The notes: generated by a model not told the origin, from the sequence alone. A stretch of DNA of 48,086 nt from Rhizobiaceae bacterium (GCA_023953775.1 JAMLJD010000027.1:1-48086), one strand, 5' to 3'; positions 32,836 through 41,650 are shown, numbered from the stretch's first letter. Program-made: numbers and translations.

Positions 32836-33984
32836 TCAGCCGATGCAGGCCTCGAAAAGCGCGCGCGTGTTCGCAGGCGTCAACTTGACCGGATTGCCGC
32901 CGGCCGTCGGGTCCTCCAGCGCCATCGCGGTCATTTCATCGATGCGATCCGTGCCGACGCCGAGATCCTTGAGGCGCTCGGAAATGCCCAGATCCGCACG
33001 CAGCGTATCGACGAACCGGCAGAACCCGTCGAACCCGCCATCTATCCCAAGATAGGCGGCGGCGTGTCCGATCCGGTCCTCGATCGCCGACCGGTTGAAT
33101 TTCAGCACCTCGAGCATGACTACGGCATTGGTCGTGCCGTGATGGGTGTTGTAGAGCGCGCCGACGGGATGCGACAGCGCATGGATCGCGCCCAGCCCCT
33201 TCTGGAAGGCGACGGCACCCATCGCCGCCGCGGTCATCATGTTGGCCCGGGCCTCGATGTCGGCGCCGTCGCGATATGCGCGCAGGAGGTTCTCCTTGAC
33301 CAGCCGCATGCCTTCCAGCGCGATGCCCTGGCTCATCGGGTGGTAGAAGTTCGACGAATAGGCCTCGAGGCAATGCGCCAGCGCATCCATACCGGTCCCC
33401 GCCGTGATCGCCTTCGGCATGCCGATGGTGAGTTCGGGATCGCAGATCGTCTGCGCGGGCAGCATCTTCGGGTGGAAGATGATCTTCTTCACATGGGTTG
33501 CGGAATTGGTGATCACCCCTGCCCGGCCGACTTCCGACCCGGTACCGGCCGTCGTAGGCACAGCGACGATCGGGGCGATCCCGGAAGACTCCGCGCGCGT
33601 CCACCAGTCGCCGACATCCTCGAAATCCCAGACCGGGCGCGACTGGCCCGCCATGAAGGCGATCGTCTTGCCGAGGTCGAGGCCGGAGCCTCCGCCGAAC
33701 GCGATCACGCCGTCGTGGTTGCCCTTCCGGAAGACCTCCAGACCCGCCTCGAGGTTCTTCTCGTTGGGGTTCGGATCGACGTCCGCGAAGAGCGCCCGGC
33801 CGAGCCCGACCGCTTCGAGGATGTCGAGCGCATTGGTGGTGATCGCCATGCCTGCAAGGCCACGGTCGGTGACGAGCAGCGGCCTGGCCGTGCCCGCCGC
33901 GCGGCAGGCGTCCGGCAGTTCCGCGATGCGCCCGGCGCCGAACCGGATCGAGGTGGGGTAGCTCCAGTTGGCCTTCAGGCTCAT
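32836..33984 (-). CDS. Iron-containing alcohol dehydrogenase
   Basis: 382 residues of the group III (FucO-like) family. The NAD site is marked by GGGSGLDLGK (97-106) and PTTAGTGSEVG; metal ligands are D200, H204 (GMDALAHCLEAY), H268 and H282, the last two 14 apart as in FucO. The ATG at 33984 overlaps the stop of the aldehyde dehydrogenase gene. It is the final gene of the minus-strand operon and probably oxidises a primary alcohol, here plausibly a glutamylated amino alcohol, to the aldehyde used by its neighbour. Confidence 0.92.
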   Translation of the reverse strand: MSLKANWSYPTSIRFGAGRIAELPDACRAAGTARPLLVTDRGLAGMAITTNALDILEAVGLGRALFADVDPNPNEKNLEAGLEVFRKGNHDGVIAFGGGSGLDLGKTIAFMAGQSRPVWDFEDVGDWWTRAESSGIAPIVAVPTTAGTGSEVGRAGVITNSATHVKKIIFHPKMLPAQTICDPELTIGMPKAITAGTGMDALAHCLEAYSSNFYHPMSQGIALEGMRLVKENLLRAYRDGADIEARANMMTAAAMGAVAFQKGLGAIHALSHPVGALYNTHHGTTNAVVMLEVLKFNRSAIEDRIGHAAAYLGIDGGFDGFCRFVDTLRADLGISERLKDLGVGTDRIDEMTAMALEDPTAGGNPVKLTPANTRALFEACIG

Positions 33985-35369
33985 GGCTTGCGCTTTCTCA
34001 AATGGTAGGATTTCGGCCGGGTGAGATTGTGGAAGCCGATTTCCGACAACGCCCCTCCCCGCCCGGTATTCTTGCAGCCGGTCCAGCACAGCGCCGGATC
34101 GAGATAGTCGGCACGGTTCATGAACACCGTGCCCGTCTCGATCTCCGCGCCGATGCGCGCGGCGCGCTCCACGTCCTGCGTCCATAATGACGCGGTCAGC
34201 CCGTATTCGCAGTCGTTCATCAACATCAGCGCCTCGGCATCGTCGCTGACCGGCATGATCCCGACGACGGGACCGAAGCTCTCCTCCCGCATCACCCGCA
34301 TCTGGTGGTTCACGTCGACCAGCACCTGCGGCATGAGGTAGGTCCCGCCATCGTCCTGCGGGAAGAGCTGCGCGTCGATCAGCGCCTTGGCACCTTGGGA
34401 GATCGCGTCGCGTGTCTGGCCGCGTACCTCCTCCGCGAAGCGGCGATTGGCCATCGGCCCCATCGTGGTCGCCTCGTCCAGAGGATTGCCGAGCTTGAGG
34501 TTCGAGACCCAGGCCACTGACTTTTCGACGAATTCATCGAACAGCGGCCTGGCGACGTAGATACGCTCTATGCCGCAGCAGCACTGTCCCGAATTGTAGA
34601 GCGCACCGTCCATGAGCACGTCGACCGCCCAGTCGACGTCGGCGTCCTCCATGACATAGCCCGGGTCCTTGCCACCGAGCTCGAGCCCCAGGCCGGTGAA
34701 GGTGCCCGCCGCGGCTCGCTCGATGGCGCGGCCGCCATTGACCGATCCCGTGAAGTTGATGAAGTCGAACGCGCCGGCCGCAATCAGCTTCTCGGTCCCG
34801 GCATGGTCGAGGAAGAGATTGACGAAGACATTCTCCGGCAGGCCTGCCTCGTGGAAGGCGCGGACGATCCGCTCGCCGACCAATAGGGTCTGCGTGGCAT
34901 GCTTGATCACCACTGCGTTGCCGGCGATCAGCGCCGGCACGATGGTGTTGATCGCGGTCAGATAGGGGTAATTCCAGGGCGCGATGACGAAGACGACGCC
35001 GTGCGGCTCGCGCTCGATCCGGCGCTCGAACAGGTCGGACTCCTCCGCCACCAGCGGCGCCAGCGACCGTGCCGCGATCGAGCCCATATATTCGGTGCGT
35101 TCGTTGACGCCGCCGAACTCGCCGCCATAGCGCACCGGCCGGCCCATCATGTGGGCAAGCTCGACCACCACCTCGTCCTTCATCTCGTTGAGCCGCGCGA
35201 TTCCGGCCTTCACGAGCGCGATCCGCTCGTCCAGCGGGCGCTTTGCCCAGTCCTTCTGCGCGCGGCGCGCTTTCGCGACCGCCTCGGCCGCGACGTCGGG
35301 CGCCATCACGGGACGGTCGGCGAACACCGATCCGTCGATCGGCGAGATGCATTTCAATGTCTGTGTCAT
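33981..35369 (-). CDS. Aldehyde dehydrogenase (NAD(P)-dependent)
   Basis: 462 residues. N133 in PWNYP, E230 in LELGGKDP and C264 in NSGQCCCG are the catalytic residues; three consecutive cysteines at the active site (263-265) are unusual but seen in some members. The ATG at 35369 lies one base after the stop of the glutamine-synthetase-like gene, and its own end overlaps the alcohol dehydrogenase start. It would oxidise the aldehyde from that enzyme to a carboxylate. The PuuC-like position next to a glutamyl ligase suggests a gamma-glutamyl-amino aldehyde as substrate. Confidence 0.92.
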   Translation of the reverse strand: MTQTLKCISPIDGSVFADRPVMAPDVAAEAVAKARRAQKDWAKRPLDERIALVKAGIARLNEMKDEVVVELAHMMGRPVRYGGEFGGVNERTEYMGSIAARSLAPLVAEESDLFERRIEREPHGVVFVIAPWNYPYLTAINTIVPALIAGNAVVIKHATQTLLVGERIVRAFHEAGLPENVFVNLFLDHAGTEKLIAAGAFDFINFTGSVNGGRAIERAAAGTFTGLGLELGGKDPGYVMEDADVDWAVDVLMDGALYNSGQCCCGIERIYVARPLFDEFVEKSVAWVSNLKLGNPLDEATTMGPMANRRFAEEVRGQTRDAISQGAKALIDAQLFPQDDGGTYLMPQVLVDVNHQMRVMREESFGPVVGIMPVSDDAEALMLMNDCEYGLTASLWTQDVERAARIGAEIETGTVFMNRADYLDPALCWTGCKNTGRGGALSEIGFHNLTRPKSYHLRKRKP

Positions 35370-35370
35370 G

Positions 35371-36738
35371 TCAGGCTCTTTCAAATCCGCGCGCGACTTC
35401 CCAGTCGGTCACGCGGCGATCATATTCGGTCTGCTCCCAGCGGGCCGCGTGGATATAGTGGTCGACCACCTCATCCCCGAATGCGGCACGGAGAAATTTC
35501 GATCCGTCCAGCGCGGCGATCGCATCGCGCAGCGTCGACGGGATTTCGCGGACGTCGCGTCCGGAATAGGCATCGCCGACGAAGGCCGGTTCCAGCTCCA
35601 TCTTGTTCTCGATCCCGTCGATGCCTGCCGCGAGCAGCGCCGCGAAGGCCAGGTGCGGATTGAGGTCGGCCCCGCCGATCCGGCATTCCACACGCACCGA
35701 CTTGGTGTCCGCGCCACACACGCGATAGCCGGCGGTGCGGTTGTCCATCGACCAGACCGCCTTGGTCGGCGCGAAGGTGCCGGCCATGAAGCGCTTGTAG
35801 GAATTGATGTAGGGGGCGAGGAAATAGGTGATTTCGGTGGCGTGGGCCAACAGCCCCGCCATGTAGTGCCGCATCGTCGCCGACATGCCGTGATCGCCGG
35901 CCTTGTCGAAGAAGGTGGGCTCGCCCTTCAGCGACCACAGCGACTGATGGATATGCGAAGAGCTGCCGGCCGCCGCATAGTTCCACTTGGCCATGAAGCT
36001 GACTGCGCGGCCGTGCTGCCAGGCGATCTCCTTGCAGGCGTTCTTGATGATCGCGTGACGGTCCGCCATTGCCAGCGCGTCGGCATAGCGAACGTTGATC
36101 TCCTCCTGGCCGGCATCGGCCTCGCCCTTGGAGTTCTCGACCGGAATGTCGGCGCCGTTGAGCCCGTTGCGGATCGCCCGCATTACTCCTTCTTCCTTGG
36201 TGGTCTGGAAGATGTGGTAGTCCTCGTTGTAGGCGCTGATGCGCTCGAGCCCGCGATAGCCCTTGGCCTGCGCCTCCTCGAAGGAGTCCCGGAACAGGAA
36301 GAACTCAAGCTCCGAGGCCATCATGGCCTTGAGCCCCATCGCCTCCAGCCTGGCGATCTGCCGCTTCAGGAGCGCGCGCGGCGAATGCGGAACGTCGGCG
36401 TGCGTGTGATGGTCGAGCACGTCGGCAATCACCAGGGCCGTCCCCTCGAGCCATGGTATGCGCCGCATGGTCGAAAGGTCCGGTTTCATCGTGTAGTCGC
36501 CATAGCCGGCCGCCCAGCTCGTCGACTTGAAGCCTTCGACGGTGAACATCTCGAGGTCGGTCGCCAGGAGATAGTTGCAGCTGTGCGTTTCCTCATGCGC
36601 GCTGTCGAGAAAGAAATCGACGTGGAAGCGCTTGCCCATCAGGCGCCCCTGCATGTCGATCAGCGCGACCAGCACGGTGTCGATATCTCCGGCCGCGGCG
36701 GCGGCCTTCAGGTCCTTGAGCGTCAGTTTGCCCGGCAT
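35371..36738 (-). CDS. Glutamine synthetase-like gamma-glutamylamide ligase (PuuA/IpuC-like)
   Basis: 455 residues. The N-terminal beta-grasp (about 1-105) contains LIDMQGRLMGKRF, and the catalytic domain shows SELEFFLF (metal Glu), NSKGEADAGQEEIN (the GQ.E motif), HIHQSL and NRTAGYRVC followed by RVECRIGGADLNPHL. These match the catabolic glutamine synthetase relatives (PuuA, IpuC, GlnA4) that join glutamate to amines, and not GlnA. No adenylylation-loop Tyr context is evident. It directly precedes aldehyde and alcohol dehydrogenases and follows a TRAP transporter, which suggests glutamylation of an imported amine or amino alcohol. The ATG at 36738 is used. Confidence 0.87.
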   Translation of the reverse strand: MPGKLTLKDLKAAAAAGDIDTVLVALIDMQGRLMGKRFHVDFFLDSAHEETHSCNYLLATDLEMFTVEGFKSTSWAAGYGDYTMKPDLSTMRRIPWLEGTALVIADVLDHHTHADVPHSPRALLKRQIARLEAMGLKAMMASELEFFLFRDSFEEAQAKGYRGLERISAYNEDYHIFQTTKEEGVMRAIRNGLNGADIPVENSKGEADAGQEEINVRYADALAMADRHAIIKNACKEIAWQHGRAVSFMAKWNYAAAGSSSHIHQSLWSLKGEPTFFDKAGDHGMSATMRHYMAGLLAHATEITYFLAPYINSYKRFMAGTFAPTKAVWSMDNRTAGYRVCGADTKSVRVECRIGGADLNPHLAFAALLAAGIDGIENKMELEPAFVGDAYSGRDVREIPSTLRDAIAALDGSKFLRAAFGDEVVDHYIHAARWEQTEYDRRVTDWEVARGFERA

Positions 36739-36803
36739 GGTTCCGTCCCGGTCGTTTCGTTGGAATGACGGCCAGATGCCGTCGCGCAAGCTCTAGTCGC
36801 GAA

Positions 36804-36828
36804 ATCCCGGGGCCGAAAGCCCCGGGAT
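36804..36828 (-). terminator. Perfect hairpin after the DctP gene
   Basis: ATCCCGGGGC (36804-36813) pairs perfectly with GCCCCGGGAT (36819-36828) around CGAAA, between the binding-protein stop (36854) and the ligase start (36738). On the minus strand only a short TTTC follows. It is likely a partial terminator or 3' stabiliser, raising binding-protein mRNA relative to the enzymes downstream. Confidence 0.65.
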
Positions 36829-36853
36829 CGTTTTCTCGTGCACCCTCGCGGGG

Positions 36854-37906
36854 TCAGCCGTAGCGATAAGGCCGGCCGGCCTTGGTCATGAGGGCGCGGT
36901 AGTCGCGCAGGATCTTCACGACCTTCGCCGTCCGCTCGCTTTCCTGGGCGATCTCGTCCCAGAACTTCTCGCCCTCGGCCTCGACCGTCGCCCATTCGGC
37001 GTCGGGAATGGTCGTCAGCTCCATCTTGCCGCCATTGACGCGCAGGTCCGCCTCGCCCGACCAGTACCAGTGCTGGCGGTAATAATGCGAGGAATCGGTG
37101 GCCAGCCTGAACAGCGTCTGGAGATGTTCGGGGATGGCGTTCCAGCGCTCGCTGTTGGCGAAGAAATGGCCGACCCATGCACCGCAGATGTTGTTGGTGA
37201 GGAAGTACTTGGTCACGTCGGCCCAGCCGACCGTGTAGTCTTCGGTGATGCCGGACCATGCGATGCCGTCGAGTTCGCCGGTCTGCACGGCCACCTCGAC
37301 ATCCTCCCAAGGCAGCGTCACCGGCACCACGCCGAAGCGTGACAGGAACCGGCCGGCGGTGGGGAAGGTGAAGACGCGCTTGCCCTTGAGGTCTTCAAGG
37401 CTGTTGATCGGGTCCTTGGTGTTGAAGTGACACGGGTCCCATGCGCCGGCAGACAGCCAGGTGACGTTTTCCACCTCGCCATAGGCCTCTTCCCAGATCT
37501 CGGCGAGGCCGTGCTTGTAGAACAGCGCGGGCACGTCGAGCGAATAGCGCGTGGCGAAGGGGAAGTAGCCGCCGAAGACGCGCACGTCGACCGGGGCCGC
37601 CATGGAATCGTCGTCCGACTGCACCGCATCGATGGTGCCGTTCTGCATCGCGCGGAACAGCTCTCCGGTCGGCACGAGCTGGTCGGCGAAATAGAGTTCG
37701 ATCTCCATCTCGCCATTCGCCGCCTTGTTGAAGGCGTCGATGGCCGGCTTGATGACATGTTCGCCAAGCGCGGGGCCCGCATAGGTCTGCAGGCGCCACT
37801 TGATCGGCGCCTGCGCCCGCACATAGGGCGTCGCGAGCGCGGTGGTTCCGGCGGTCGCCACCGTGGCGAGGCCGGCCTTCTTCAGGAAGTCGCGTCTGTT
37901 CTGCAT
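36854..37906 (-). CDS. TRAP transporter substrate-binding protein, Tat-exported (DctP family)
   Basis: 350 residues. The leader NRRDFLKKAGLATVATAG is a clear twin-arginine signal, cleaved near YVRAQA at about 31-32. The mature protein has the DctP fold: GEHVIKPAIDAFNKAANGEM, LVPTGELFRAMQNGTIDAVQ and KGKRVFTFPTAGRFLSRFGV with the conserved Arg. AGAGGAG precedes the ATG. Tat export is typical of the TRAP subgroup that includes 2-oxo-acid-binding TakP. It follows the DctM gene by 79 bases, the reverse of the order in the shikimate operon. Confidence 0.91.
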   Translation of the reverse strand: MQNRRDFLKKAGLATVATAGTTALATPYVRAQAPIKWRLQTYAGPALGEHVIKPAIDAFNKAANGEMEIELYFADQLVPTGELFRAMQNGTIDAVQSDDDSMAAPVDVRVFGGYFPFATRYSLDVPALFYKHGLAEIWEEAYGEVENVTWLSAGAWDPCHFNTKDPINSLEDLKGKRVFTFPTAGRFLSRFGVVPVTLPWEDVEVAVQTGELDGIAWSGITEDYTVGWADVTKYFLTNNICGAWVGHFFANSERWNAIPEHLQTLFRLATDSSHYYRQHWYWSGEADLRVNGGKMELTTIPDAEWATVEAEGEKFWDEIAQESERTAKVVKILRDYRALMTKAGRPYRYG

Positions 37907-37985
37907 GTCGTTCTCCTCTGTTTGTTTCGCCGGCTGGATCCGGCCTTCCTGCTTCGGTCTGTCGAGGCTGCCCGTGCCCTTGAGG

Positions 37986-39311
37986 TCACGAGCGGATGTA
38001 GAAGTGCTGCGGCAGCCACAGCGCGATCTGCGGGAACAGCATCACCGTGATCAGCGCCAGGACCATCACCGCGACGAAGGGGATGATCGATCGGTAGATG
38101 TCGTGGATTGTGATGCCTGGCGGCGCCATTGCCCGCATCAGGAACAGATTATAGCCGAAGGGCGGCGTCATATATGCGATCTGGCAGGTGATCGTGTAGA
38201 GCACGCCGTACCAGATCAGGTCGAAGCCGAGTTCCTTGACCAGCGGCACGTAGAGCGGCGCGACAATTACCAGCATCGCGGTATCGTCGAGGAACATGCC
38301 CATGATCAGGTAGGAAAGTTGCATCAGGATCAGGATTTCCCACGGCGACAGCCCGAGCCGGTCGACGAAGAACCCTTCGATGGCGCGCACTGCGCCGAGC
38401 CCGTCGAACACCGCGCCAAAGCAGAGCGCGGCGAGGATGATCCACATGAACATGCACGAGACCGACAGCGTCTTGCGCACCGTGTCGTGGACGACCTGCC
38501 ATGTCAGCCGGCCGCGCAGCCAGGCCGCGGCCGTCGCCGACACCGCGCCGATGGCCGAGCTTTCCACCAGGCTGGTGTAGCCCATCACGAAGAGCCCGGT
38601 CATCAGGAAGAAGATCACGAAGGGCAGGATGCCGGCCGAAAGCAGCTTCAGTTTCTCGCCGAGCGGAATCGCCCGTTCCTCGGCCGGCAGCACCGGGCCG
38701 AGCTTCGGCTGGAACCAGCAGCGCACCGCGATGTAGAGCACGAACATGCCGGCCATCATCAGCCCGGGAAAGACGCCCGCGAGCCAGAGCTGGCCCACCG
38801 GCTGGCGCGCGATCATCGCATAGAGCACGAGCACGACGCTGGGCGGCACCAGGATGCCGAGCGACGAGCCGGCCTGGATCACGCCGGTCACCATGATCTT
38901 GTCGTAGCCGCGCCGCAGAAGTTCCGGCAGCGCGATGGTCGCGCCGATCGCCATGCCGGCCACGCTGAGCCCGTTCATCGCGGAGATCACCACCATCAGC
39001 GCGATGGTGCCGATCGCAAGGCCGCCGCGGATCGGGCCGAACCAGACGTGGAACATCTTGTAGAGGTCGTCGGCGATGCCCGATTCCGACAGCATGTAGC
39101 CCATGTAGATGAACAGCGGCAGCGTCAGCAGCGCGTACCACTTCATCAGCTTCATCGCGGCGCTGAAGGCGAGTTCCGAGCCGCCCGTGCCCCACAGCAG
39201 CAGCGCGAAGACCACGGCGATGAAGCCGATCGCGCCGAACACGCGCTGGCCGGTGAGCAGGAGACCCATCATCCCGGCGAACATCAGGATCGCCGTCATC
39301 TCGTAGCTCAC
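37986..39311 (-). CDS. TRAP transporter large permease (DctM)
   Basis: 441 residues with about twelve membrane helices. AMNGLSVAGMAIGATIALPE (about 104-123), AGSSLGILVPPSVVLVLYAM (about 147-166) and the C-terminal YMTPPFGYNLFLM are the conserved TRAP permease elements. It begins with GTG in a GTGA overlap with the small permease stop; an internal ATG at 39299 is an alternative. Length is typical. It works with the small permease and the Tat-exported binding protein for sodium-driven uptake. Confidence 0.91.
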   Translation of the reverse strand: MSYEMTAILMFAGMMGLLLTGQRVFGAIGFIAVVFALLLWGTGGSELAFSAAMKLMKWYALLTLPLFIYMGYMLSESGIADDLYKMFHVWFGPIRGGLAIGTIALMVVISAMNGLSVAGMAIGATIALPELLRRGYDKIMVTGVIQAGSSLGILVPPSVVLVLYAMIARQPVGQLWLAGVFPGLMMAGMFVLYIAVRCWFQPKLGPVLPAEERAIPLGEKLKLLSAGILPFVIFFLMTGLFVMGYTSLVESSAIGAVSATAAAWLRGRLTWQVVHDTVRKTLSVSCMFMWIILAALCFGAVFDGLGAVRAIEGFFVDRLGLSPWEILILMQLSYLIMGMFLDDTAMLVIVAPLYVPLVKELGFDLIWYGVLYTITCQIAYMTPPFGYNLFLMRAMAPPGITIHDIYRSIIPFVAVMVLALITVMLFPQIALWLPQHFYIRS

Positions 39312-39817
39312 GACAGCTCCTCCCCGCGGATGTGCGCGACGTCACGGAAGAACTGCGCGATGGCCTGCAGCAGGGCCAGGAACACTCCGATGCACATGAT
39401 GATCTTGATCGGCGCCATGTAGGGCGCCCAGGACGAATAGCTTTTCTCGCCGTATTTCAGCGCGTAGGCCGTGCTGGAGAACCCGCCATAGAGCAGAATG
39501 CAGAGGAAGAAGATCAGAAACAGGACCGTGACGCTGTCCACGATCGCCTTGGTACGCGGCGACCATACGTCGTAGACCAAGTCCATGCGCACATGCGCGT
39601 CATGCTTGATCGACCAGCCACCGCCCAGCATGTAGTAGGCGACCATGGCGAACTGCGCCATTTCGAGTGTCCACAGCGGCGGGATCGACACCGCTTTCAT
39701 CACCGAGGAGTAAAGCAGGATGCCGACGATCAGGAACACCGAATACATCGCCACGAGACCGACGGCCTCGTTGGTCCTGTCGACGAGCCGGACATAGTGT
39801 CTTATCGCTTTCGGCAT
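39308..39817 (-). CDS. TRAP transporter small permease (DctQ)
   Basis: 169 residues with four predicted helices (about 17-40, 52-72, 93-115 and 131-150). HDAHVRMDLVYDVWSPRTKA lies in the loop between helices 2 and 3 as in the family. The ATG at 39817, after GGGAAGCGG, is chosen because longer frames run into the N-formylglutamate amidohydrolase gene. Its stop overlaps the large permease start. It is the second gene of the operon, about 30 bases after the amidohydrolase stop. Confidence 0.87.
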   Translation of the reverse strand: MPKAIRHYVRLVDRTNEAVGLVAMYSVFLIVGILLYSSVMKAVSIPPLWTLEMAQFAMVAYYMLGGGWSIKHDAHVRMDLVYDVWSPRTKAIVDSVTVLFLIFFLCILLYGGFSSTAYALKYGEKSYSSWAPYMAPIKIIMCIGVFLALLQAIAQFFRDVAHIRGEELS

Positions 39818-39848
39818 CCGCTTCCCGCTTCCGGTTTCGCCCTCGCGT

Positions 39849-40652
39849 TCACGCCACGCTCCTGTCGCCGCGCGCCGCGTGATCAAGCCGCTCGATCCCT
39901 GCGGTGAGCAGATCGGCAAGCCGCTCGGCCCATTCGCCCTGTCCCACCTCGTCCGCGATATGCGCGTTGCATATCTCGATCATGACGTTGGGGATGCCGC
40001 GCGGAAGCGCCTGGCGCCTCAGCGTGTGGGTCACCCCGTCCTCAGGGCCATACGGGTGGTTGCGCCGGTACGCGACGCCGCTCGTCCGCGAAGCGATATC
40101 GAGCATGGCATCGGCCAGCCGCGAATCCTCGTCGTGCAGGATGCCCGTCGCGGGATCGCGGTCGACGCCGAAATAACGCCCGGTGTAGGAGTGGACTGTC
40201 ACCAGGACCGGCTTTTCACGACGCTCGGCCACACGCCGGTCGAGCTCCGCGCCAATCGCCTCCTGGAATGGCGTGTAAAGCATCCGCGCCCTGTCCCGCC
40301 GCTCGTCCAAAGTCAGGTTCGCATTTGCAGGAATGTGAAAGACTTCGCTTTTTTCCGGAATGGAATCAGTAGCTTCTGGTGGCCTGTTGCAGTCATAGAC
40401 GAGACGCGAGTACCGTTGATGGATCAATGTCGCGTCGAGAATCTCCGAAAGCCGGAGCGACACGCCGAGCGCGCCGATATCCCAGGCGACATGGCTTTCA
40501 AGCGCATCCGCGACCATCCCGAGCGTGCCCAGCGATCGCGGCATGCGGTTCGACGCGTGTTCACAGACCAGCAGAATGCGTGAGGCGCCCTGTGGCCGCT
40601 CGATGGCGACCGGGTCGGGTTCGTCCGCATTCAGCACGCCCGTTCGCGTCAT
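39849..40652 (-). CDS. N-formylglutamate amidohydrolase-family protein
   Basis: 267 residues of the FGase family. LLVCEHASNRMPRSLGTLGM (about 27-46) with its Glu-His pair, HVAWDIGALGVS, YSRLVYDCNRPP and LVTVHSYTGRYFG carry the conserved metal and substrate residues. Classic members remove formate from N-formylglutamate in histidine breakdown, but no hut genes are here. As the first gene of an operon with a glutamyl-amide ligase and two dehydrogenases, it may hydrolyse an N-gamma-glutamyl amide or a related N-acyl glutamate. It is divergent from the RpiR gene. Confidence 0.85.
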   Translation of the reverse strand: MTRTGVLNADEPDPVAIERPQGASRILLVCEHASNRMPRSLGTLGMVADALESHVAWDIGALGVSLRLSEILDATLIHQRYSRLVYDCNRPPEATDSIPEKSEVFHIPANANLTLDERRDRARMLYTPFQEAIGAELDRRVAERREKPVLVTVHSYTGRYFGVDRDPATGILHDEDSRLADAMLDIASRTSGVAYRRNHPYGPEDGVTHTLRRQALPRGIPNVMIEICNAHIADEVGQGEWAERLADLLTAGIERLDHAARGDRSVA

Positions 40653-40695
40653 CTGCGCGTCGCCGCTCCGTTGGCTTGGTCGATGGAAACCGTGT

Positions 40696-40740
40696 TTGTA
40701 ATATTGGTTAGCAATCCGGCATTGATGTCAATATTGTAAT
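40696..40740. promoter_or_regulatory. AT-rich operator region between the divergent amidohydrolase and RpiR genes
   Basis: TTGTAAT occurs at 40696-40702 and again at 40734-40740 in the same direction, and AATATTG (40700-40706) faces CAATATT (40729-40735) as an inverted pair. TTGTAAT is the half-site of known RpiR-family HexR operators. The cluster lies in the 128-base divergent promoter region and is the likely binding site for the regulator at 40781. Confidence 0.55.
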
Positions 40741-40780
40741 TTCTGGTACTAAGCGGAAACCGGCGGCCGGAGCATCGGAA

Positions 40781-41638
40781 TTGACGCCCAAGGAACAGAT
40801 ACATCAGGCCCTCGGCGGGCTGACCGACGCCGAGAGGCGCGTTGCCCACGCCGTGCTTGCCAACTATCCGATGAGCGGCATGTCGACGGTCGCCGAACTC
40901 GCCGCGGCGGCGGGCACGAGCGCGCCGACCGTTCTGCGTTTCGTAGCCAGGCTGGGCTACGACAGCTATCCGGAATTCCAGCGCGTGCTGCGCTCAGCGA
41001 TCCAGGACGAGCTCCTTTCGCCGTTGCAGAAGAGCGAACAGTCCGGCCTGCCACAGCCGGACGGCTCGGCTCTCGGGTCCTATTTCGCTCGCGCCGGCGC
41101 CAACCTGGAGGCGACGCTGGGGTCCATCCCCGCCAGCGAGTTCGAGGCCGCCTGCGCGCTGCTCGCCGACATCAAGGCTTCGTGCTACTGCCTCGGCGGG
41201 CGCTTCACCGACGCCGTCGCCCGCTACATGGCGTCCCACCTGCGCATCGTGCGGCCGAACATCCGCCGCTTCCAGGACCAGACGTCGACCTGGGACGACC
41301 AGCTTCTCGACGTGCGCGCCGGCGACGTGGTGGTGCTGTTCGACATCCGCCGCTATCAGCGCGACCTCGTCCAGCTCGCCGAATTGCTCGCCGAGCGGCG
41401 GGCGCGCATCATCCTGATAACCGATCTCTGGCTGTCGCCGATCTCCCGACACGCCAAGGTGGTTCTGCCCTGCGCGGTGGACTCAGGCCGCGCCTGGGAT
41501 TCGAGCGTCGCGCTGCTGATGCTGGCGGAGGCGCTGATCGATCGCGTCAGCACCGCCGACTGGGAAGCCTCCCGCCATCGCATCCAGGCGCTGGAGGATA
41601 TCCACTGGAACAACCCTCTGCCCGGATCGCGCCGCTGA
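40781..41638 (+). CDS. RpiR-family transcriptional regulator
   Basis: 285 residues. The N-terminal helix-turn-helix (about 1-77) reads LTDAERRVAHAVLANYPMSG then MSTVAELAAAAGTSAPTVLR FVARLGYDSY, standard for RpiR/HTH_6. A SIS domain (about 120-260) follows, with CLGGRFTDAVARYMASHL as the ligand loop. It starts with TTG, eight bases after GGAG. RpiR proteins usually sense phosphosugars, though several control amino-compound catabolism. Divergence from the amidohydrolase-TRAP-ligase operon makes it the likely regulator of that operon. Confidence 0.88.
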   Translation: MTPKEQIHQALGGLTDAERRVAHAVLANYPMSGMSTVAELAAAAGTSAPTVLRFVARLGYDSYPEFQRVLRSAIQDELLSPLQKSEQSGLPQPDGSALGSYFARAGANLEATLGSIPASEFEAACALLADIKASCYCLGGRFTDAVARYMASHLRIVRPNIRRFQDQTSTWDDQLLDVRAGDVVVLFDIRRYQRDLVQLAELLAERRARIILITDLWLSPISRHAKVVLPCAVDSGRAWDSSVALLMLAEALIDRVSTADWEASRHRIQALEDIHWNNPLPGSRR

Positions 41639-41650
41639 GAGGTTCAGCCG

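Noticed and set aside
37842..39422. Long plus-strand frame (526 residues) opposite the DctP/DctM genes, and a similar one at 45463-46989
   Set aside because: His/Arg/Asp-rich low-information antisense translations of transporter genes with clear motifs on the other strand.
39849..40652. Assignment to histidine catabolism (hutG)
   Set aside because: The family match is good, but no hutU, hutH or hutI is nearby and the operon context points to another glutamyl compound.
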